DNA of 64,000 nucleotides. It comes from Tissierella sp. Yu-01. Lineage in GTDB: Bacteria > Bacillota > Clostridia > Tissierellales > Tissierellaceae. The position numbers and the translations under genes were made by a program. Shown in pieces: positions 16,572 through 25,537 of the stretch (its first letter is position 1; each line of letters begins with the position of its first letter). The notes below the pieces were generated by a model. It made no database searches. It worked only from the letters and a program-made list of their open reading frames with translations, and was not told the DNA's origin. The DNA lies in the NCBI RefSeq assembly GCF_029537395.1, contig NZ_CP120677.1, positions 1,922,001-1,986,000 on the forward strand, in the 5' to 3' direction.

Positions 16572-17249
16572 TATGTATATACCCCCATCTGTTAATGTAA
16601 TTACCTTCTCTGCTATTTCATCTACAAAGGCATTATCATGTGTAACTATAATGATAGCAATATCCTGTAGGGCTAAGTCTCTAACAATTTTAGATATTTG
16701 ACCTCTTGTATCCTCATCTAGAGCTGATGTTGGTTCATCAAAGCATAGAATTGATGGTTCTAACATACATGCTCTTGCTATTGCCACCCTCTGCTTTTGT
16801 CCTCCTGATAATTCATATGGATAATTATCTGCCTTATTGCTTAATTCTAATCGGCTTAATAGCTGAATTGCCCTTTTTTCTATATCTGATTTAGATATCT
16901 TATTTAAAAACTCTGGTGCTAATAACAAATTTTCCTTTACTGTCATATGGGAAAATAAATTAAAGCTCTGAAAAACAAGTCCTATATCCTGCCTGATTTC
17001 CTTCAACACATCCTTTGAGGCATATTTCATTTTACCGTCTATTTCCTTACAAAGGTAATTATTATTTATCTTAATTGAGCCTTTATCTGGCGTCTCTAAA
17101 TTATTTAAACATCTAAGTAATGTAGTCTTGCCTTGACCAGACTTCCCCTTTATACAAACTATTTCTCCCTTTCCTATAGTGAAGGATATATCCTTAAATA
17201 CTAGTGTATCCCCAAATGATTTACTTAAGTTATATACTGTTAATGTCAT
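16566..17249 (-). CDS. Polar amino acid ABC transporter ATPase (GlnQ/HisP type)
   Basis: The 227 residues carry Walker A IKGKSGQGKTTLLR, signature LSGGQKQRVAIARA, Walker B ILCFDEPTSALDE and the H-loop VTHDNAF. The length and the phrase VYNLSKSFGDTLVFKD fit the polar amino acid uptake family. GGGGAG precedes the ATG. It is the last gene of a three-gene operon with permease and binding protein, nine bases after the permease stop. The substrate is not told by this subunit, but the T-box upstream suggests histidine or another single amino acid. Confidence 0.88.
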   Translation of the reverse strand: MTLTVYNLSKSFGDTLVFKDISFTIGKGEIVCIKGKSGQGKTTLLRCLNNLETPDKGSIKINNNYLCKEIDGKMKYASKDVLKEIRQDIGLVFQSFNLFSHMTVKENLLLAPEFLNKISKSDIEKRAIQLLSRLELSNKADNYPYELSGGQKQRVAIARACMLEPSILCFDEPTSALDEDTRGQISKIVRDLALQDIAIIIVTHDNAFVDEIAEKVITLTDGGIYIE

Positions 17250-17258
17250 AAAACTCCC

Positions 17259-17909
17259 CTATCTATAATAACTAAACTTATTTTCTATATTATCTAAAAC
17301 CTTTGTAAGTATAGCTGTAATTAAAAGATACACAATCCCTACAAAAATATATGGTATAAAAGTTGAATAAGTATTAGAAACTGATTTTGCTGCTTTCAAT
17401 ATATCCGCAACCCCTAGAATATAAACTAGCGAAGTATCCTTTACCAATGTAATTACTTCATTACCAACGGAAGGCATCACATTCTTTACAACTTGAGGTA
17501 AGATTACCTTCATGAATGTAAATTTCTTACTTAACCCTAATACTGCTGATGCTTCTGATTGACCTACATCTATGGAGTTTATTCCCCCTCTAAATATCTC
17601 AGCAAAATAGGCTGTATAATTCAAAACAAAAGCTACTATTATGGCTTGGTATCTACTAAATGCAAAACCTATTACAGGAATATAATGAAAGCCAAAGAAT
17701 ATGAACATCAATTGTAATAGAAGTGGAGTTCCTCTCATGATGTAGATATAGGTTCCAGTAATCTTAGCTATAACCTTATTCTTAGACATTCTTAGTTTTG
17801 CAATAATTAATGATAATGGAATGGAAAGCACTAAAGTTGCTAAAAACACTCCTATTGTTATTTTTAGTCCCTCTATTGTCATAGGTATTAACATATCTAA
17901 AACTTTCAT
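17259..17909 (-). CDS. Amino acid ABC transporter permease
   Basis: The 216 residues contain about five membrane helices and the HisMQ-type segment YIMRGTPLLLQLMFIFFG near residue 55, followed by the cytoplasmic EAA loop (EASAVLGLSKKFTFMKVILPQ). These are typical of the GlnP/HisM family. The single permease would act as a homodimer. It lies between the binding protein and the ATPase in the same operon, with 26 bases to the former. AGAGGG stands before the start. Nothing appears missing. Confidence 0.88.
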   Translation of the reverse strand: MKVLDMLIPMTIEGLKITIGVFLATLVLSIPLSLIIAKLRMSKNKVIAKITGTYIYIMRGTPLLLQLMFIFFGFHYIPVIGFAFSRYQAIIVAFVLNYTAYFAEIFRGGINSIDVGQSEASAVLGLSKKFTFMKVILPQVVKNVMPSVGNEVITLVKDTSLVYILGVADILKAAKSVSNTYSTFIPYIFVGIVYLLITAILTKVLDNIENKFSYYR

Positions 17910-17935
17910 TATACTGCCCTCTTTCTATCTTTTAT

Positions 17936-18751
17936 CTAGTTTTCTGAAAACCACTTTGAATAAATTTCATCATATGTTCCATCTTCCTTAATTTCATTTA
18001 AAGTTGTATTTAATTTATCTAACAATTGAGTATCTTCCTTTCTAAGCCCAACAGCGAATTCTTCTAGACCAAGATTTTCATCTAGAATCTTGTATTTTTC
18101 TGCTCCTTTATTCTTCATATAGTATCTCGCTAATACTTCATCTGCTATTACTATGTCGCTTCTACCTGCTTCTAAGTCGTTGAATACTTCATTATAAGTA
18201 GGAAATTCAACTAATTCTCCGTTTTTAAAAGATTCTACTAATCCAGGTTGGGCATATGCTGCATCAACTGCACTGGATTCTCCTTGAGTGGAAACTACCA
18301 TTCCTGCCATATCTTTGATTGAGTTAATTGGTGAATCTGCAAGTGTTACAAGTAGCTGACTATATTGTAAATATGGTTCTGAGAAGTTAACTTTTTCTTT
18401 TCTTTCTTTAGTAATTGTATATCCATTCCATATGAAATCAATATTTCCTGTAGTTAATTCTGTTTCCTTCATAGACCAATCTATTGGTTGGAACTCAAAA
18501 GTAACTCCCCATCTATTTGCTACTTCATTAGCAAGGTCAAGATCAAATCCAACCAAATTACCATTTTCATCTCTAAAACCCATTGGAGCAAAAGTATCAT
18601 CTAGGCCTACAATATATGTAGTCTTCTCTTTTGTGGATTCTTGTATTTGTGCACTACTTGTCCCACTTTGTGATGAACAACCTACCATTAAGCTTGTAAT
18701 AATTGTCACTACTAATAGGAATAAAATTGACTTTTTATTTAACATTTTCAC
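17936..18751 (-). CDS. Amino acid ABC transporter substrate-binding lipoprotein
   Basis: The 271 residues start with a lipoprotein signal whose lipobox (SLMVGCSS) places the acylated Cys at about residue 25. The family 3 binding fold follows: YIVGLDDTFAPMGFRDENG, LVGFDLDLANEVANRWGV, FIWNGYTITKERKEKVNFS, and KEDTQLLDKLNTTLNEI. It delivers an amino acid to the permease at 17259-17909. The start is a GTG at 18751 about nine bases after AAGGAG; an ATG two codons later is possible but too far from the site. About 185 bases separate it from the T-box terminator, filled by repeats. Confidence 0.88.
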   Translation of the reverse strand: MKMLNKKSILFLLVVTIITSLMVGCSSQSGTSSAQIQESTKEKTTYIVGLDDTFAPMGFRDENGNLVGFDLDLANEVANRWGVTFEFQPIDWSMKETELTTGNIDFIWNGYTITKERKEKVNFSEPYLQYSQLLVTLADSPINSIKDMAGMVVSTQGESSAVDAAYAQPGLVESFKNGELVEFPTYNEVFNDLEAGRSDIVIADEVLARYYMKNKGAEKYKILDENLGLEEFAVGLRKEDTQLLDKLNTTLNEIKEDGTYDEIYSKWFSEN

Positions 18752-18776
18752 TTATATACACTCCTTTTTAGTTCTT

Positions 18777-18811
18777 AACTATTAACTATTACCTATTACC
18801 TATTACCTATT
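18777..18811. repeat. Five tandem 7-base repeats
   Basis: Two units of AACTATT are followed by three units of ACCTATT, head to tail with no gap. They sit just upstream of the binding-protein gene. Such a repeat can change length by slippage. Confidence 0.85.
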
Positions 18812-18813
18812 TA

Positions 18814-18933
18814 AAACCCGAGATCCTTCGGAAGCAGTAATTATTCTGTCCATCTCAGGATGACAACAAATAATGTTTGGCCAAAACATCTGACCTACCA
18901 TCGATTTGCAAAAGCGCAAATCGGGTTAGGTCA
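18814..18933. repeat. Dispersed palindromic repeat element(s)
   Basis: The stretch GAGATCCTTCGGAAG, later CTCAGGATGACA, has the look of a palindromic intergenic repeat common in Clostridia (recollection, not searched). It is followed by an imperfect inverted repeat between 18891-18909 and 18914-18933 (GACCTACC...GGTTAGGTC). It lies between a T-box and the gene it should control. Confidence 0.55.
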
Positions 18934-18934
18934 T

Positions 18935-19250
18935 AAAAAAACTCTCGTCTTCTAGCATAGCGTAGCTAGAGGACGAGAGTATTACTCACGTGGTTCCACC
19001 TCTTTTTATTGATGCCTCACGACATCAAACTCATCAGGTACAAGGTACTATACCCTAGCACTATATCGGGTGCGAGAATCCGAATCTACTACTCCCTTTT
19101 GGTTTCGCAAGATTAGCTCAAAGATGTGTTTCAATATATTATATTTATGCACTTTCACCACCCATGCACTCTCTAAAAAATATAGATACATTTACTCTTC
19201 TTTTCATCGCTTTATCACATTAAATCGATTTCTTATTACTATACTACACC
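18935..19250 (-). ncRNA. T-box leader of the amino acid transporter
   Basis: On the minus strand the conserved antiterminator sequence GAGGTGGAACCACGTGAG (19002-18985) is clear. It is followed by a long terminator hairpin at 18941-18980 and a T run. Upstream, AGAGAGTGCATGGGTGGTG (19174 downwards) matches the distal Stem I motif. In the specifier region, minus strand GAAACACATCTTTGAGC (about 19133-19116), the most plausible codon is CAC (His, 19128-19126), followed by A; ATC (Ile) is the alternative. T-box leaders read uncharged tRNA and permit transcription when it is abundant. The target is the ABC transporter at 16566-18751. Confidence 0.87.
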
Positions 19251-19301
19251 AATTCTATTTTGTAAAGTCTTTTTTTGAAAATATATTAATGTAGTATTTT
19301 A

Positions 19302-20699
19302 TTATACTGGATATACTTTATTCTCTTGATCCAATATTTGGTTATCAATTTTATATTTTGTAGCCAGTCTTTGTTTGAAAAAATTTAAAGCTATTTGCGG
19401 GAATAAAGCATAACTCAATACATCTTCATCCTGCTCTATATACTCCTTGATTTCATCTCTAATTTTATCTAATTCTGGTTCTAATAAATCAGCAGGTCTC
19501 CCTGTAAACACCTCATCTTCACCGATAATTTTCTTCTTTATTTCTTCCGAGATAGGTACTGTAGTTTTACCATACATACCCTTTACATAATTCTTTGCTT
19601 CATTCGGTATCATTTTATATCTTTCGCCTAACATAACATTAAATACAGCTTGAGTACCTACCATTTGACTCATTGGAGTAACCAAAGGTGGATATCCAAA
19701 GTCCTCTCTAACTCTAGGTACCTCTTGTAAAACCTCATTATATTTATCTTCTGCATTTTGAGTTTTCAATTGAGATACTAGGTTTGATAACATTCCACCA
19801 GGCACCTGATATTTTAACGTATTTATATCTACATTTAATACCTTTGTATTTAACAGTCCCTTTTCTAGATACTTATCTCTTAATTCTTTAAAATAATCAG
19901 ATATCTCTAATAGTAAATCAAAATCTAAATCCGGATAATAAGGTGAGCCTTCAAGGGAAGCAATCATTGGTTCTGTTGCAGGCTGACTAGTGCCATTTCC
20001 TAATGGTGATATAGCAGTATCTATAATATCAGCACCTGCTTCTATGGCTTTCATATAGGTTTGATTAGCTAACCCACTGGTAAAATGTGAATGTACCTCT
20101 ATTGGTACCTTAATAACCTTCTTTAAGCCTTTTACTAATTCCTCAGCTGCATATGGCAACAATATACCTGACATGTCCTTGATACATATGGAGTCTACTC
20201 CCATCTTTTCCATCTCTACGGCTAAATTAACATAATATTTGGTATTGTGTACAGGACTTGTTGTATATGATATAGCAGCCTGAGCATGACCACCATACTT
20301 TTTAGTGGCAGAAACTGCCGTTTTTAAATTTCTTACGTCATTTAAAGCATCAAAAATACGAATAATATCTATTCCGTTTTCAATCGATTTCTTTACAAAC
20401 TCTTCAACTACATCATCTGGATAATGCTTATACCCTAATAGGTTTTGTCCTCTTAATAGCATTTGTAACTTCGTATTTTTAAAAGCTTTTCTTAGACTTC
20501 TTAATCTTTCCCATGGATCTTCATTTAAATATCTTAAACATGAATCAAATGTTGCACCACCCCATACCTCCAAAGCATAAAATCCAACTTTATCAAGCTT
20601 TTCTGCAATAGGAAGCATTTCATCAGTTGTCATTCTAGTAGCTATTAAAGATTGATGGGCATCTCTAAAAGCAGTTTCTGTAATCTTAATCTTTGCCAT
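19302..20699 (-). CDS. oadA: Oxaloacetate decarboxylase alpha-type carboxyltransferase
   Basis: The 465 residues match the carboxyltransferase domain of oxaloacetate decarboxylase alpha and pyruvate carboxylase 5S subunits. TETAFRDAHQSLIATRMTT is the metal-site start, CIKDMSGILLP holds the carboxylated lysine, EVHSHFTSGLANQTYM gives the histidine metal ligands, and a conserved C-terminal domain follows (YGKTTVPISEEIKKKIIG). The biotin carrier domain present in full OadA is absent, so a separate biotin protein encoded elsewhere must be assumed. The reaction would transfer CO2 between oxaloacetate and biotin. It stands alone, in the same direction as the T-box operon but upstream of it. Confidence 0.87.
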   Translation of the reverse strand: MAKIKITETAFRDAHQSLIATRMTTDEMLPIAEKLDKVGFYALEVWGGATFDSCLRYLNEDPWERLRSLRKAFKNTKLQMLLRGQNLLGYKHYPDDVVEEFVKKSIENGIDIIRIFDALNDVRNLKTAVSATKKYGGHAQAAISYTTSPVHNTKYYVNLAVEMEKMGVDSICIKDMSGILLPYAAEELVKGLKKVIKVPIEVHSHFTSGLANQTYMKAIEAGADIIDTAISPLGNGTSQPATEPMIASLEGSPYYPDLDFDLLLEISDYFKELRDKYLEKGLLNTKVLNVDINTLKYQVPGGMLSNLVSQLKTQNAEDKYNEVLQEVPRVREDFGYPPLVTPMSQMVGTQAVFNVMLGERYKMIPNEAKNYVKGMYGKTTVPISEEIKKKIIGEDEVFTGRPADLLEPELDKIRDEIKEYIEQDEDVLSYALFPQIALNFFKQRLATKYKIDNQILDQENKVYPV

Positions 20700-20973
20700 A
20701 AAATTTCCTCCAATTAAAATAACATATCATAATTTTCTATAAGGGTGTTTCTAACAATTTTCATATGATTTCTCATAATATATCACTTTTTTCTACATCA
20801 TTTACATACATTGGTTTTATTAATATCCTCATTTATCCAAAATACTATACCTTTACTTATGATTTTTCTTCATCCCATAATTAATTTATCTATATTAAAA
20901 AATATCATCATCAAACAATTATGTATCCAAATTATACCATTAATTATATATAAGAACAATCATTTCTAAAAAA

Positions 20974-20996
20974 AATCCTAGTAAAATTGTAGGATT
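20974..20996. promoter_or_regulatory. Inverted repeat over the suf promoter -35
   Basis: AATCCTA (20974-20980) and TAGGATT (20990-20996) are perfect inverted copies with a 9-base spacer. The right arm overlaps the -35 hexamer, a suitable place for a repressor. Confidence 0.45.
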
Positions 20997-21023
20997 GATT
21001 TTTCTTCATAGGGGTAATATAAT
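20995..21023 (+). promoter_or_regulatory. Promoter of sufCBDSU
   Basis: TTGATT (20995-21000) and TATAAT (21018-21023) are separated by 17 bases. The latter is a perfect -10 hexamer. The operon start codon follows 54 bases later. Confidence 0.65.
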
Positions 21024-21034
21024 ATTAGTATAAA

Positions 21035-21046
21035 TGACATATGTCA
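21035..21046. promoter_or_regulatory. 12-bp perfect palindrome downstream of suf promoter
   Basis: TGACATATGTCA is a perfect palindrome located just past the expected transcription start. It could be an operator for an iron or iron-sulfur responsive repressor; the protein is unknown. Confidence 0.45.
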
Positions 21047-21076
21047 AAAACGATTAATGATTAAAAAGGAGATTCT

Positions 21077-21829
21077 ATGAATAAAAAACTATTAAGTGTA
21101 CAGGATTTAAGAGTTAATATAGAAGATAAAGAAATATTGAAAGGCCTTGATTTAGATATCGGCCCTGGTGAAATTCACATTATAATGGGGCCTAATGGAG
21201 GAGGAAAATCTACACTTGCTTATACATTGATGGGACATCCCAAATATGAAATAACTAAGGGAGAAATAAAATTAGAAGATGAAGTAATTAATGATTTAAG
21301 CCCAGATAAAAAGGCAAAAAAAGGTATATTCTTATCCTTCCAATACCCAGAGGAGATTCCAGGTGTTACTGTTGAAGAGTTCCTACGTACAGCTAAAACT
21401 TCCATTTCTGGAGAACAGCAAAGAATTATACCATTTAAAAAACTATTAAAGGAAAAAATGGAGTTATTGGAGATGAAGGAAGAATATGCAAGTAGGTATC
21501 TAAATCTTGGTTTTTCTGGTGGAGAAAAGAAAAAGAACGAAATTTTACAGATGTCAATCTTAGAGCCTAAACTGGCAATCTTAGATGAGACTGACTCAGG
21601 TCTAGATGTAGATGCTATTAGAATTGTTGCTGAAGGAGTAAAAAGATTACACAACGAAAATAATTCAGTTTTAGTAATCACTCACTACAATAAATTGTTG
21701 GATTACCTAGATCCAGATTATGTTCATATTCTTCTAGACGGAAAGATAGTAAAAACAGGCGGTATTGAATTAGCTAAGGAAATTGATGAAAAAGGCTATG
21801 AAAATATCAAACAAAAATTTACTAATTGA
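21077..21829 (+). CDS. sufC: Fe-S cluster assembly ATPase SufC
   Basis: The 250 residues show Walker A IIMGPNGGGKSTLAY, signature LGFSGGEKKKNEIL, Walker B LAILDETDSGLDVDA and a final H-loop (VITHYNKLL). The sequence LDETDSGLD is special to SufC. It powers the SufBCD scaffold that builds Fe-S clusters. It is first in a five-gene operon and its stop overlaps the sequence just before sufB. AAAAAGGAG precedes the start. The order CBDSU is that of Firmicutes with SufU. Confidence 0.95.
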   Translation: MNKKLLSVQDLRVNIEDKEILKGLDLDIGPGEIHIIMGPNGGGKSTLAYTLMGHPKYEITKGEIKLEDEVINDLSPDKKAKKGIFLSFQYPEEIPGVTVEEFLRTAKTSISGEQQRIIPFKKLLKEKMELLEMKEEYASRYLNLGFSGGEKKKNEILQMSILEPKLAILDETDSGLDVDAIRIVAEGVKRLHNENNSVLVITHYNKLLDYLDPDYVHILLDGKIVKTGGIELAKEIDEKGYENIKQKFTN

Positions 21830-21843
21830 TAGAGGTGAAGAAT

Positions 21844-23250
21844 ATGGAAAGAAAAAAGACAATAATTGATGACGTAGATAGAGGAATTTATGATATAAAA
21901 AATGAGTTTACCTATAGATATAAATCCGAAAAAGGTCTAACCCCTGAAATAATTATGGAGATATCTAAGGAAAAAAACGAACCAAAATGGATGACAGATT
22001 TCAGACTAAAGTCATTGGAGATATATAATAGCAAACCAATACCTACATGGGGAGCTGATTTATCAGACCTAAATTTAGACGAGATAATTACCTATATAAG
22101 ACCAGATGCAGATATGCAGAATAGCTGGGATGATGTTCCTGAAGAAATAAAGGATACTTTTGAAAGACTAGGCTTACCACAGGCTGAAAGGGAATCCTTA
22201 GCAGGCGTTGGTGCTCAATACGACTCTGAGGTAGTTTATCACAATATTAGGCAAGAGCTTGTAGATCAGGGTGTAATATATACGGATATGGAAACTGCCC
22301 TAAGAGATTATGAAGATATTGTAAAAGAGTACTTCATGACCCTTGTTCCACCTAGTGATCATAAATTTGCCGCACTACATGGTGCAGTTTGGTCAGGTGG
22401 CTCCTTTGTTTATGTGCCAGAAGGTGTAAATGTGGATATTCCATTACAATCATATTTTAGATTAAATGCACCAGGTGCTGGACAATTTGAACATACTTTA
22501 ATCATAGTTGAAAAAGGCTCATTCCTTCATTTTATAGAAGGATGCTCCGCCCCAAAATACAAAGTAAATAACCTACATGCTGGATGTGTTGAACTATTCG
22601 TTAAGGAAGGATCTAGACTAAGATATAGTACGATAGAAAATTGGTCAAAGAATATGTATAACTTAAATACAAAGAGATGTGTCGTAGATAAAAATGGAAG
22701 TATTGAATGGGTTTCAGGCTCCTTTGGATCTAAAGTTTCCATGCTTTATCCAATGAGTATATTAAGGGGTGAAGGTGCAAAGTCCGAATTCACAGGAATT
22801 ACCTTTGCTTCCAAGGGACAATACTTGGATACTGGGACAAAAGTGATCCATGCAGCTCCTTATACAACTTCTTCAGTGAACTCAAAATCTATTTCAAAGG
22901 ACGGAGGTCATGCATTTTATAGAGGACTTCTTAAAGTAGCACCTAATGCACATAACTGTAAGGCAACAGTATCATGCGAATCCCTGATGCTTGATAATGA
23001 CTCAAAATCAGATACGCTACCTATTATATCATTGAATAACGACAATATAGATATAGGTCATGAAGCTAAAATCGGTAGAATAAGTGATGAAGCCATCTTT
23101 TATTTAATGAGCAGAGGTATTAGCGAAGAAGAAGCAAAAGCCATGATAGTTAGAGGATTTGTTGAACCAATAACTAAGGAGCTTCCATTGGAATATGCTG
23201 TGGAATTAAATAATCTAATCAATATTGAGCTTGAAGGCTCTATAGGATAG
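21844..23250 (+). CDS. sufB: Fe-S cluster scaffold SufB
   Basis: The 468 residues match SufB throughout. YDIKNEFTYRYKSEKGLTPEI stands near the start, ADMQNSWDDVPEEIKDTFERL follows, and the central beta-helix has GCSAPKYKVNNLHAGCVELF and SFGSKVSMLYPMS. The C-terminus carries the conserved IGHEAKIGRISDEAIFYLMS (DIGHEA in full), the region with the SufB/SufD contact. It is the cluster-assembling scaffold of the SufBCD complex. I place the start at ATG 21844, six bases after GAGGTG; a TTG at 21826 would add six residues and would overlap sufC by four bases. Confidence 0.95.
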   Translation: MERKKTIIDDVDRGIYDIKNEFTYRYKSEKGLTPEIIMEISKEKNEPKWMTDFRLKSLEIYNSKPIPTWGADLSDLNLDEIITYIRPDADMQNSWDDVPEEIKDTFERLGLPQAERESLAGVGAQYDSEVVYHNIRQELVDQGVIYTDMETALRDYEDIVKEYFMTLVPPSDHKFAALHGAVWSGGSFVYVPEGVNVDIPLQSYFRLNAPGAGQFEHTLIIVEKGSFLHFIEGCSAPKYKVNNLHAGCVELFVKEGSRLRYSTIENWSKNMYNLNTKRCVVDKNGSIEWVSGSFGSKVSMLYPMSILRGEGAKSEFTGITFASKGQYLDTGTKVIHAAPYTTSSVNSKSISKDGGHAFYRGLLKVAPNAHNCKATVSCESLMLDNDSKSDTLPIISLNNDNIDIGHEAKIGRISDEAIFYLMSRGISEEEAKAMIVRGFVEPITKELPLEYAVELNNLINIELEGSIG

Positions 23251-23262
23251 GGGGAAATAAGG

Positions 23263-24306
23263 ATGATTACATGGAAAAGAATAGGGCTTGATAATCTAAC
23301 ATTTCCTGATGTCCCAGAGTATTCAAAGGATTTTATAGATGGAGAGGTTAATCACCCTAAAGAAATTAAGCTATATAAAACTAAAGAGGTTTTTAATGAT
23401 TATGAATACCATGGTTTAGGTAAGGAATTTATAGAATATATTAACAACAACTATAATTCAGGTGCAACACTTATATTGTCTAGGGGCACAAAGATCAATG
23501 AACCTATAAAAATTGAATTTACAATGGATGATGACAACCCTAGTGTAGTAGATTACAATATCATTGTAGCAGAAGAAGGTAGCGAAGCTACAATAATATT
23601 TGATTATAAATCAGACCATGCTGTAAGTGCATTCCATAATGGACTTACAAAGGTATATGCTAAAGAAAATTCAATTATTAATATTATAAAGATTCAAAGA
23701 TTAAATGATTCTTCTATGAACTTTGATTCAAATGTAGCTTATGTTGAAGGACGTGGAAAAGTTAATTGGATATCAATAGAACTAGGAAGTTCAATTAGCG
23801 GTGCAAACTATACTACTTTTCTAAATGGTGAAGCTAGCGAAGGAAATCTATCTACTATTTATCTTGGGGATGGTACTCGTAGAATGGACCTTGGCTACAC
23901 GATGATTCATAAGGGTCCTAGGAGTATAAGTAATATTGATACCAAAGGCGTTCTTATGGATCAGGCTAGAAAGGTATTTAGGGGAAATCTTGACTTTAAA
24001 AAAGGTGCAAGGCTTTCAAAGGGTAGTGAAGAAGAATATGTGATACTTCTTGATCCTAAGGTTAAGTCTGATTCCATACCTGGTTTGTTCTGTGAAGAAG
24101 ATGATGTAATGGGAAACCATGCTGCAAGTGCAGGTCAAATCGATAATAACAAATTATTCTATTTAATGAGCAGAGGTCTAAGCGAAAGAGATGCTAAGAA
24201 GTTAATAGTTGAATCTTCCTTCAGACCAATTATTAATAATATCCCATCTGAAACTTTACGAAAAGAGATAAATGCTGAGGTTGAAAGGAGATTCTTAAAT
24301 GCATAA
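23263..24306 (+). CDS. sufD: Fe-S cluster assembly protein SufD
   Basis: The 347 residues form the SufD beta-helix, with weak N-terminal similarity and a clear C-terminal half: YTMIHKGPRSISNIDTKGV, ARKVFRGNLDFKKGA, and then VMGNHAASAGQIDNNKLFYL, where the conserved histidine of SufD lies. SufD forms the heterodimer with SufB. GGGGGAAATAAGG precedes the start, 12 bases after sufB. Its stop overlaps the beginning of sufS by eight bases. At 347 residues it is somewhat short compared with the 420-430 of E. coli SufD, common in clostridial members. Confidence 0.92.
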   Translation: MITWKRIGLDNLTFPDVPEYSKDFIDGEVNHPKEIKLYKTKEVFNDYEYHGLGKEFIEYINNNYNSGATLILSRGTKINEPIKIEFTMDDDNPSVVDYNIIVAEEGSEATIIFDYKSDHAVSAFHNGLTKVYAKENSIINIIKIQRLNDSSMNFDSNVAYVEGRGKVNWISIELGSSISGANYTTFLNGEASEGNLSTIYLGDGTRRMDLGYTMIHKGPRSISNIDTKGVLMDQARKVFRGNLDFKKGARLSKGSEEEYVILLDPKVKSDSIPGLFCEEDDVMGNHAASAGQIDNNKLFYLMSRGLSERDAKKLIVESSFRPIINNIPSETLRKEINAEVERRFLNA

Positions 24307-25537
24307 TTTTGATCCAGAAATAATTAAGAATGACTTTCCCATTTTAAACCAAAAAGTAAATGGTAAAAGATTGGTTTATTTAGATAATGGAGCAACAACC
24401 CAAAAACCTAATCAGGTTATAAATTCAATGAAAGATTATTGTCTGTCCTCACACGGAAATCCTCACAGGGGAGCCCACCAGTTAAGTATAAAAGCTACTG
24501 AAGAATATGATTTAGCCAAGGAAACAGTACGTGCATTTATAAATGCAAGTTCTATTGAAGAAATAATTTTTACCAAAGGTGCTACAGAGTCCTTGAATCT
24601 TCTTGCACTATCCTATGGAATGGAAAATGTTAAAGAAAATGATGAAATTGTAATAGCTATTTCAGAACATCACAGCAATATTCTTCCATGGCAGAGAGTT
24701 GCTAAACTTAAAGGTGCCAAACTTAACTATCTTTATCTTAATGATGAAGGTAGAATAACTACTGAAGAAATTAAAAACAAGATAAATGATAAAACTAAGA
24801 TAGTAAGTATAGCTCATATGTCAAATGTTCTAGGGACTATACATCCTATAAAGGAAATAGTTGATTATGCACACAGTATAGGAGCTATTGTTATAATAGA
24901 TGGTGCTCAAAGCACTCCACATATTAAGGTAGATGTTCAAGATCTAGATGCTGACTTCTTTGTATTTTCGGCCCACAAGCTAATGGGCCCTATGGGAATA
25001 GGTGTATTGTATGGAAAAAAGGAGTTACTAGAAGAAATGTCTCCATTTCTATTGGGTGGGGATATGATTGAATATGTGACTGAACAGGAAGCTACATTCG
25101 CTCCCCTTCCATTTAAATTTGAAGCAGGAACTCAAAACGTAGAAGGTGCAGTAGGACTAAAAGCTGCCATAGAATATATTAAGTATATTGGAATAGACAA
25201 TATAACAGAGCATGAGAAAAAGTTGACCGAATATACAATGGATAAGTTATTGAGTATCCCCTATGTAAATATACAGGGACCTAAAAATATGGAAAACAAA
25301 GCTGGGATTATCTCCTTTACCATAGATGATGTACATCCACATGATACGGCTACAATTCTAGATTCTTATGGTGTTGCCATAAGATCAGGACATCATTGTG
25401 CACAACCCTTGATGAAATACTTAAACATTCCCGCAACATCAAGAATTAGCTTTTATCTATATAATACTATGGAGGATGTCGAGCAATTAATAGATGGAAT
25501 TAAAAATGTAAGGAAGTGGTTAGGCTATGGATCTTAA
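24299..25537 (+). CDS. sufS: Cysteine desulfurase SufS
   Basis: The 412 residues are a class V aminotransferase-type PLP enzyme. VYLDNGATTQKPNQVINSM stands near the N-terminus. Further on are TKGATESLNLLALSY, SEHHSNILPWQ, DGAQSTPHIKVDVQ, and FSAHKLMGPMGIGVLYG with the PLP-binding lysine. The active-site cysteine is in RSGHHCAQPLMKYL at about residue 364. It takes sulfur from L-cysteine, releasing alanine, and passes it to SufU. It overlaps sufD and sufU, indicating tight coupling of expression. Confidence 0.95.
   Translation: MHNFDPEIIKNDFPILNQKVNGKRLVYLDNGATTQKPNQVINSMKDYCLSSHGNPHRGAHQLSIKATEEYDLAKETVRAFINASSIEEIIFTKGATESLNLLALSYGMENVKENDEIVIAISEHHSNILPWQRVAKLKGAKLNYLYLNDEGRITTEEIKNKINDKTKIVSIAHMSNVLGTIHPIKEIVDYAHSIGAIVIIDGAQSTPHIKVDVQDLDADFFVFSAHKLMGPMGIGVLYGKKELLEEMSPFLLGGDMIEYVTEQEATFAPLPFKFEAGTQNVEGAVGLKAAIEYIKYIGIDNITEHEKKLTEYTMDKLLSIPYVNIQGPKNMENKAGIISFTIDDVHPHDTATILDSYGVAIRSGHHCAQPLMKYLNIPATSRISFYLYNTMEDVEQLIDGIKNVRKWLGYGS

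Larger units (their letters stand above)
20700..21076. other. Intergenic region ahead of the suf operon
   Basis: The region is A/T-rich with no coding frame. Apart from the promoter and repeats described at 20974-21046, I see nothing in its first 270 bases. Confidence 0.6.

Noticed and set aside
18777-18811. CRISPR array
   Set aside because: The repeats are only 7 bases with no spacers; they are a simple tandem repeat.
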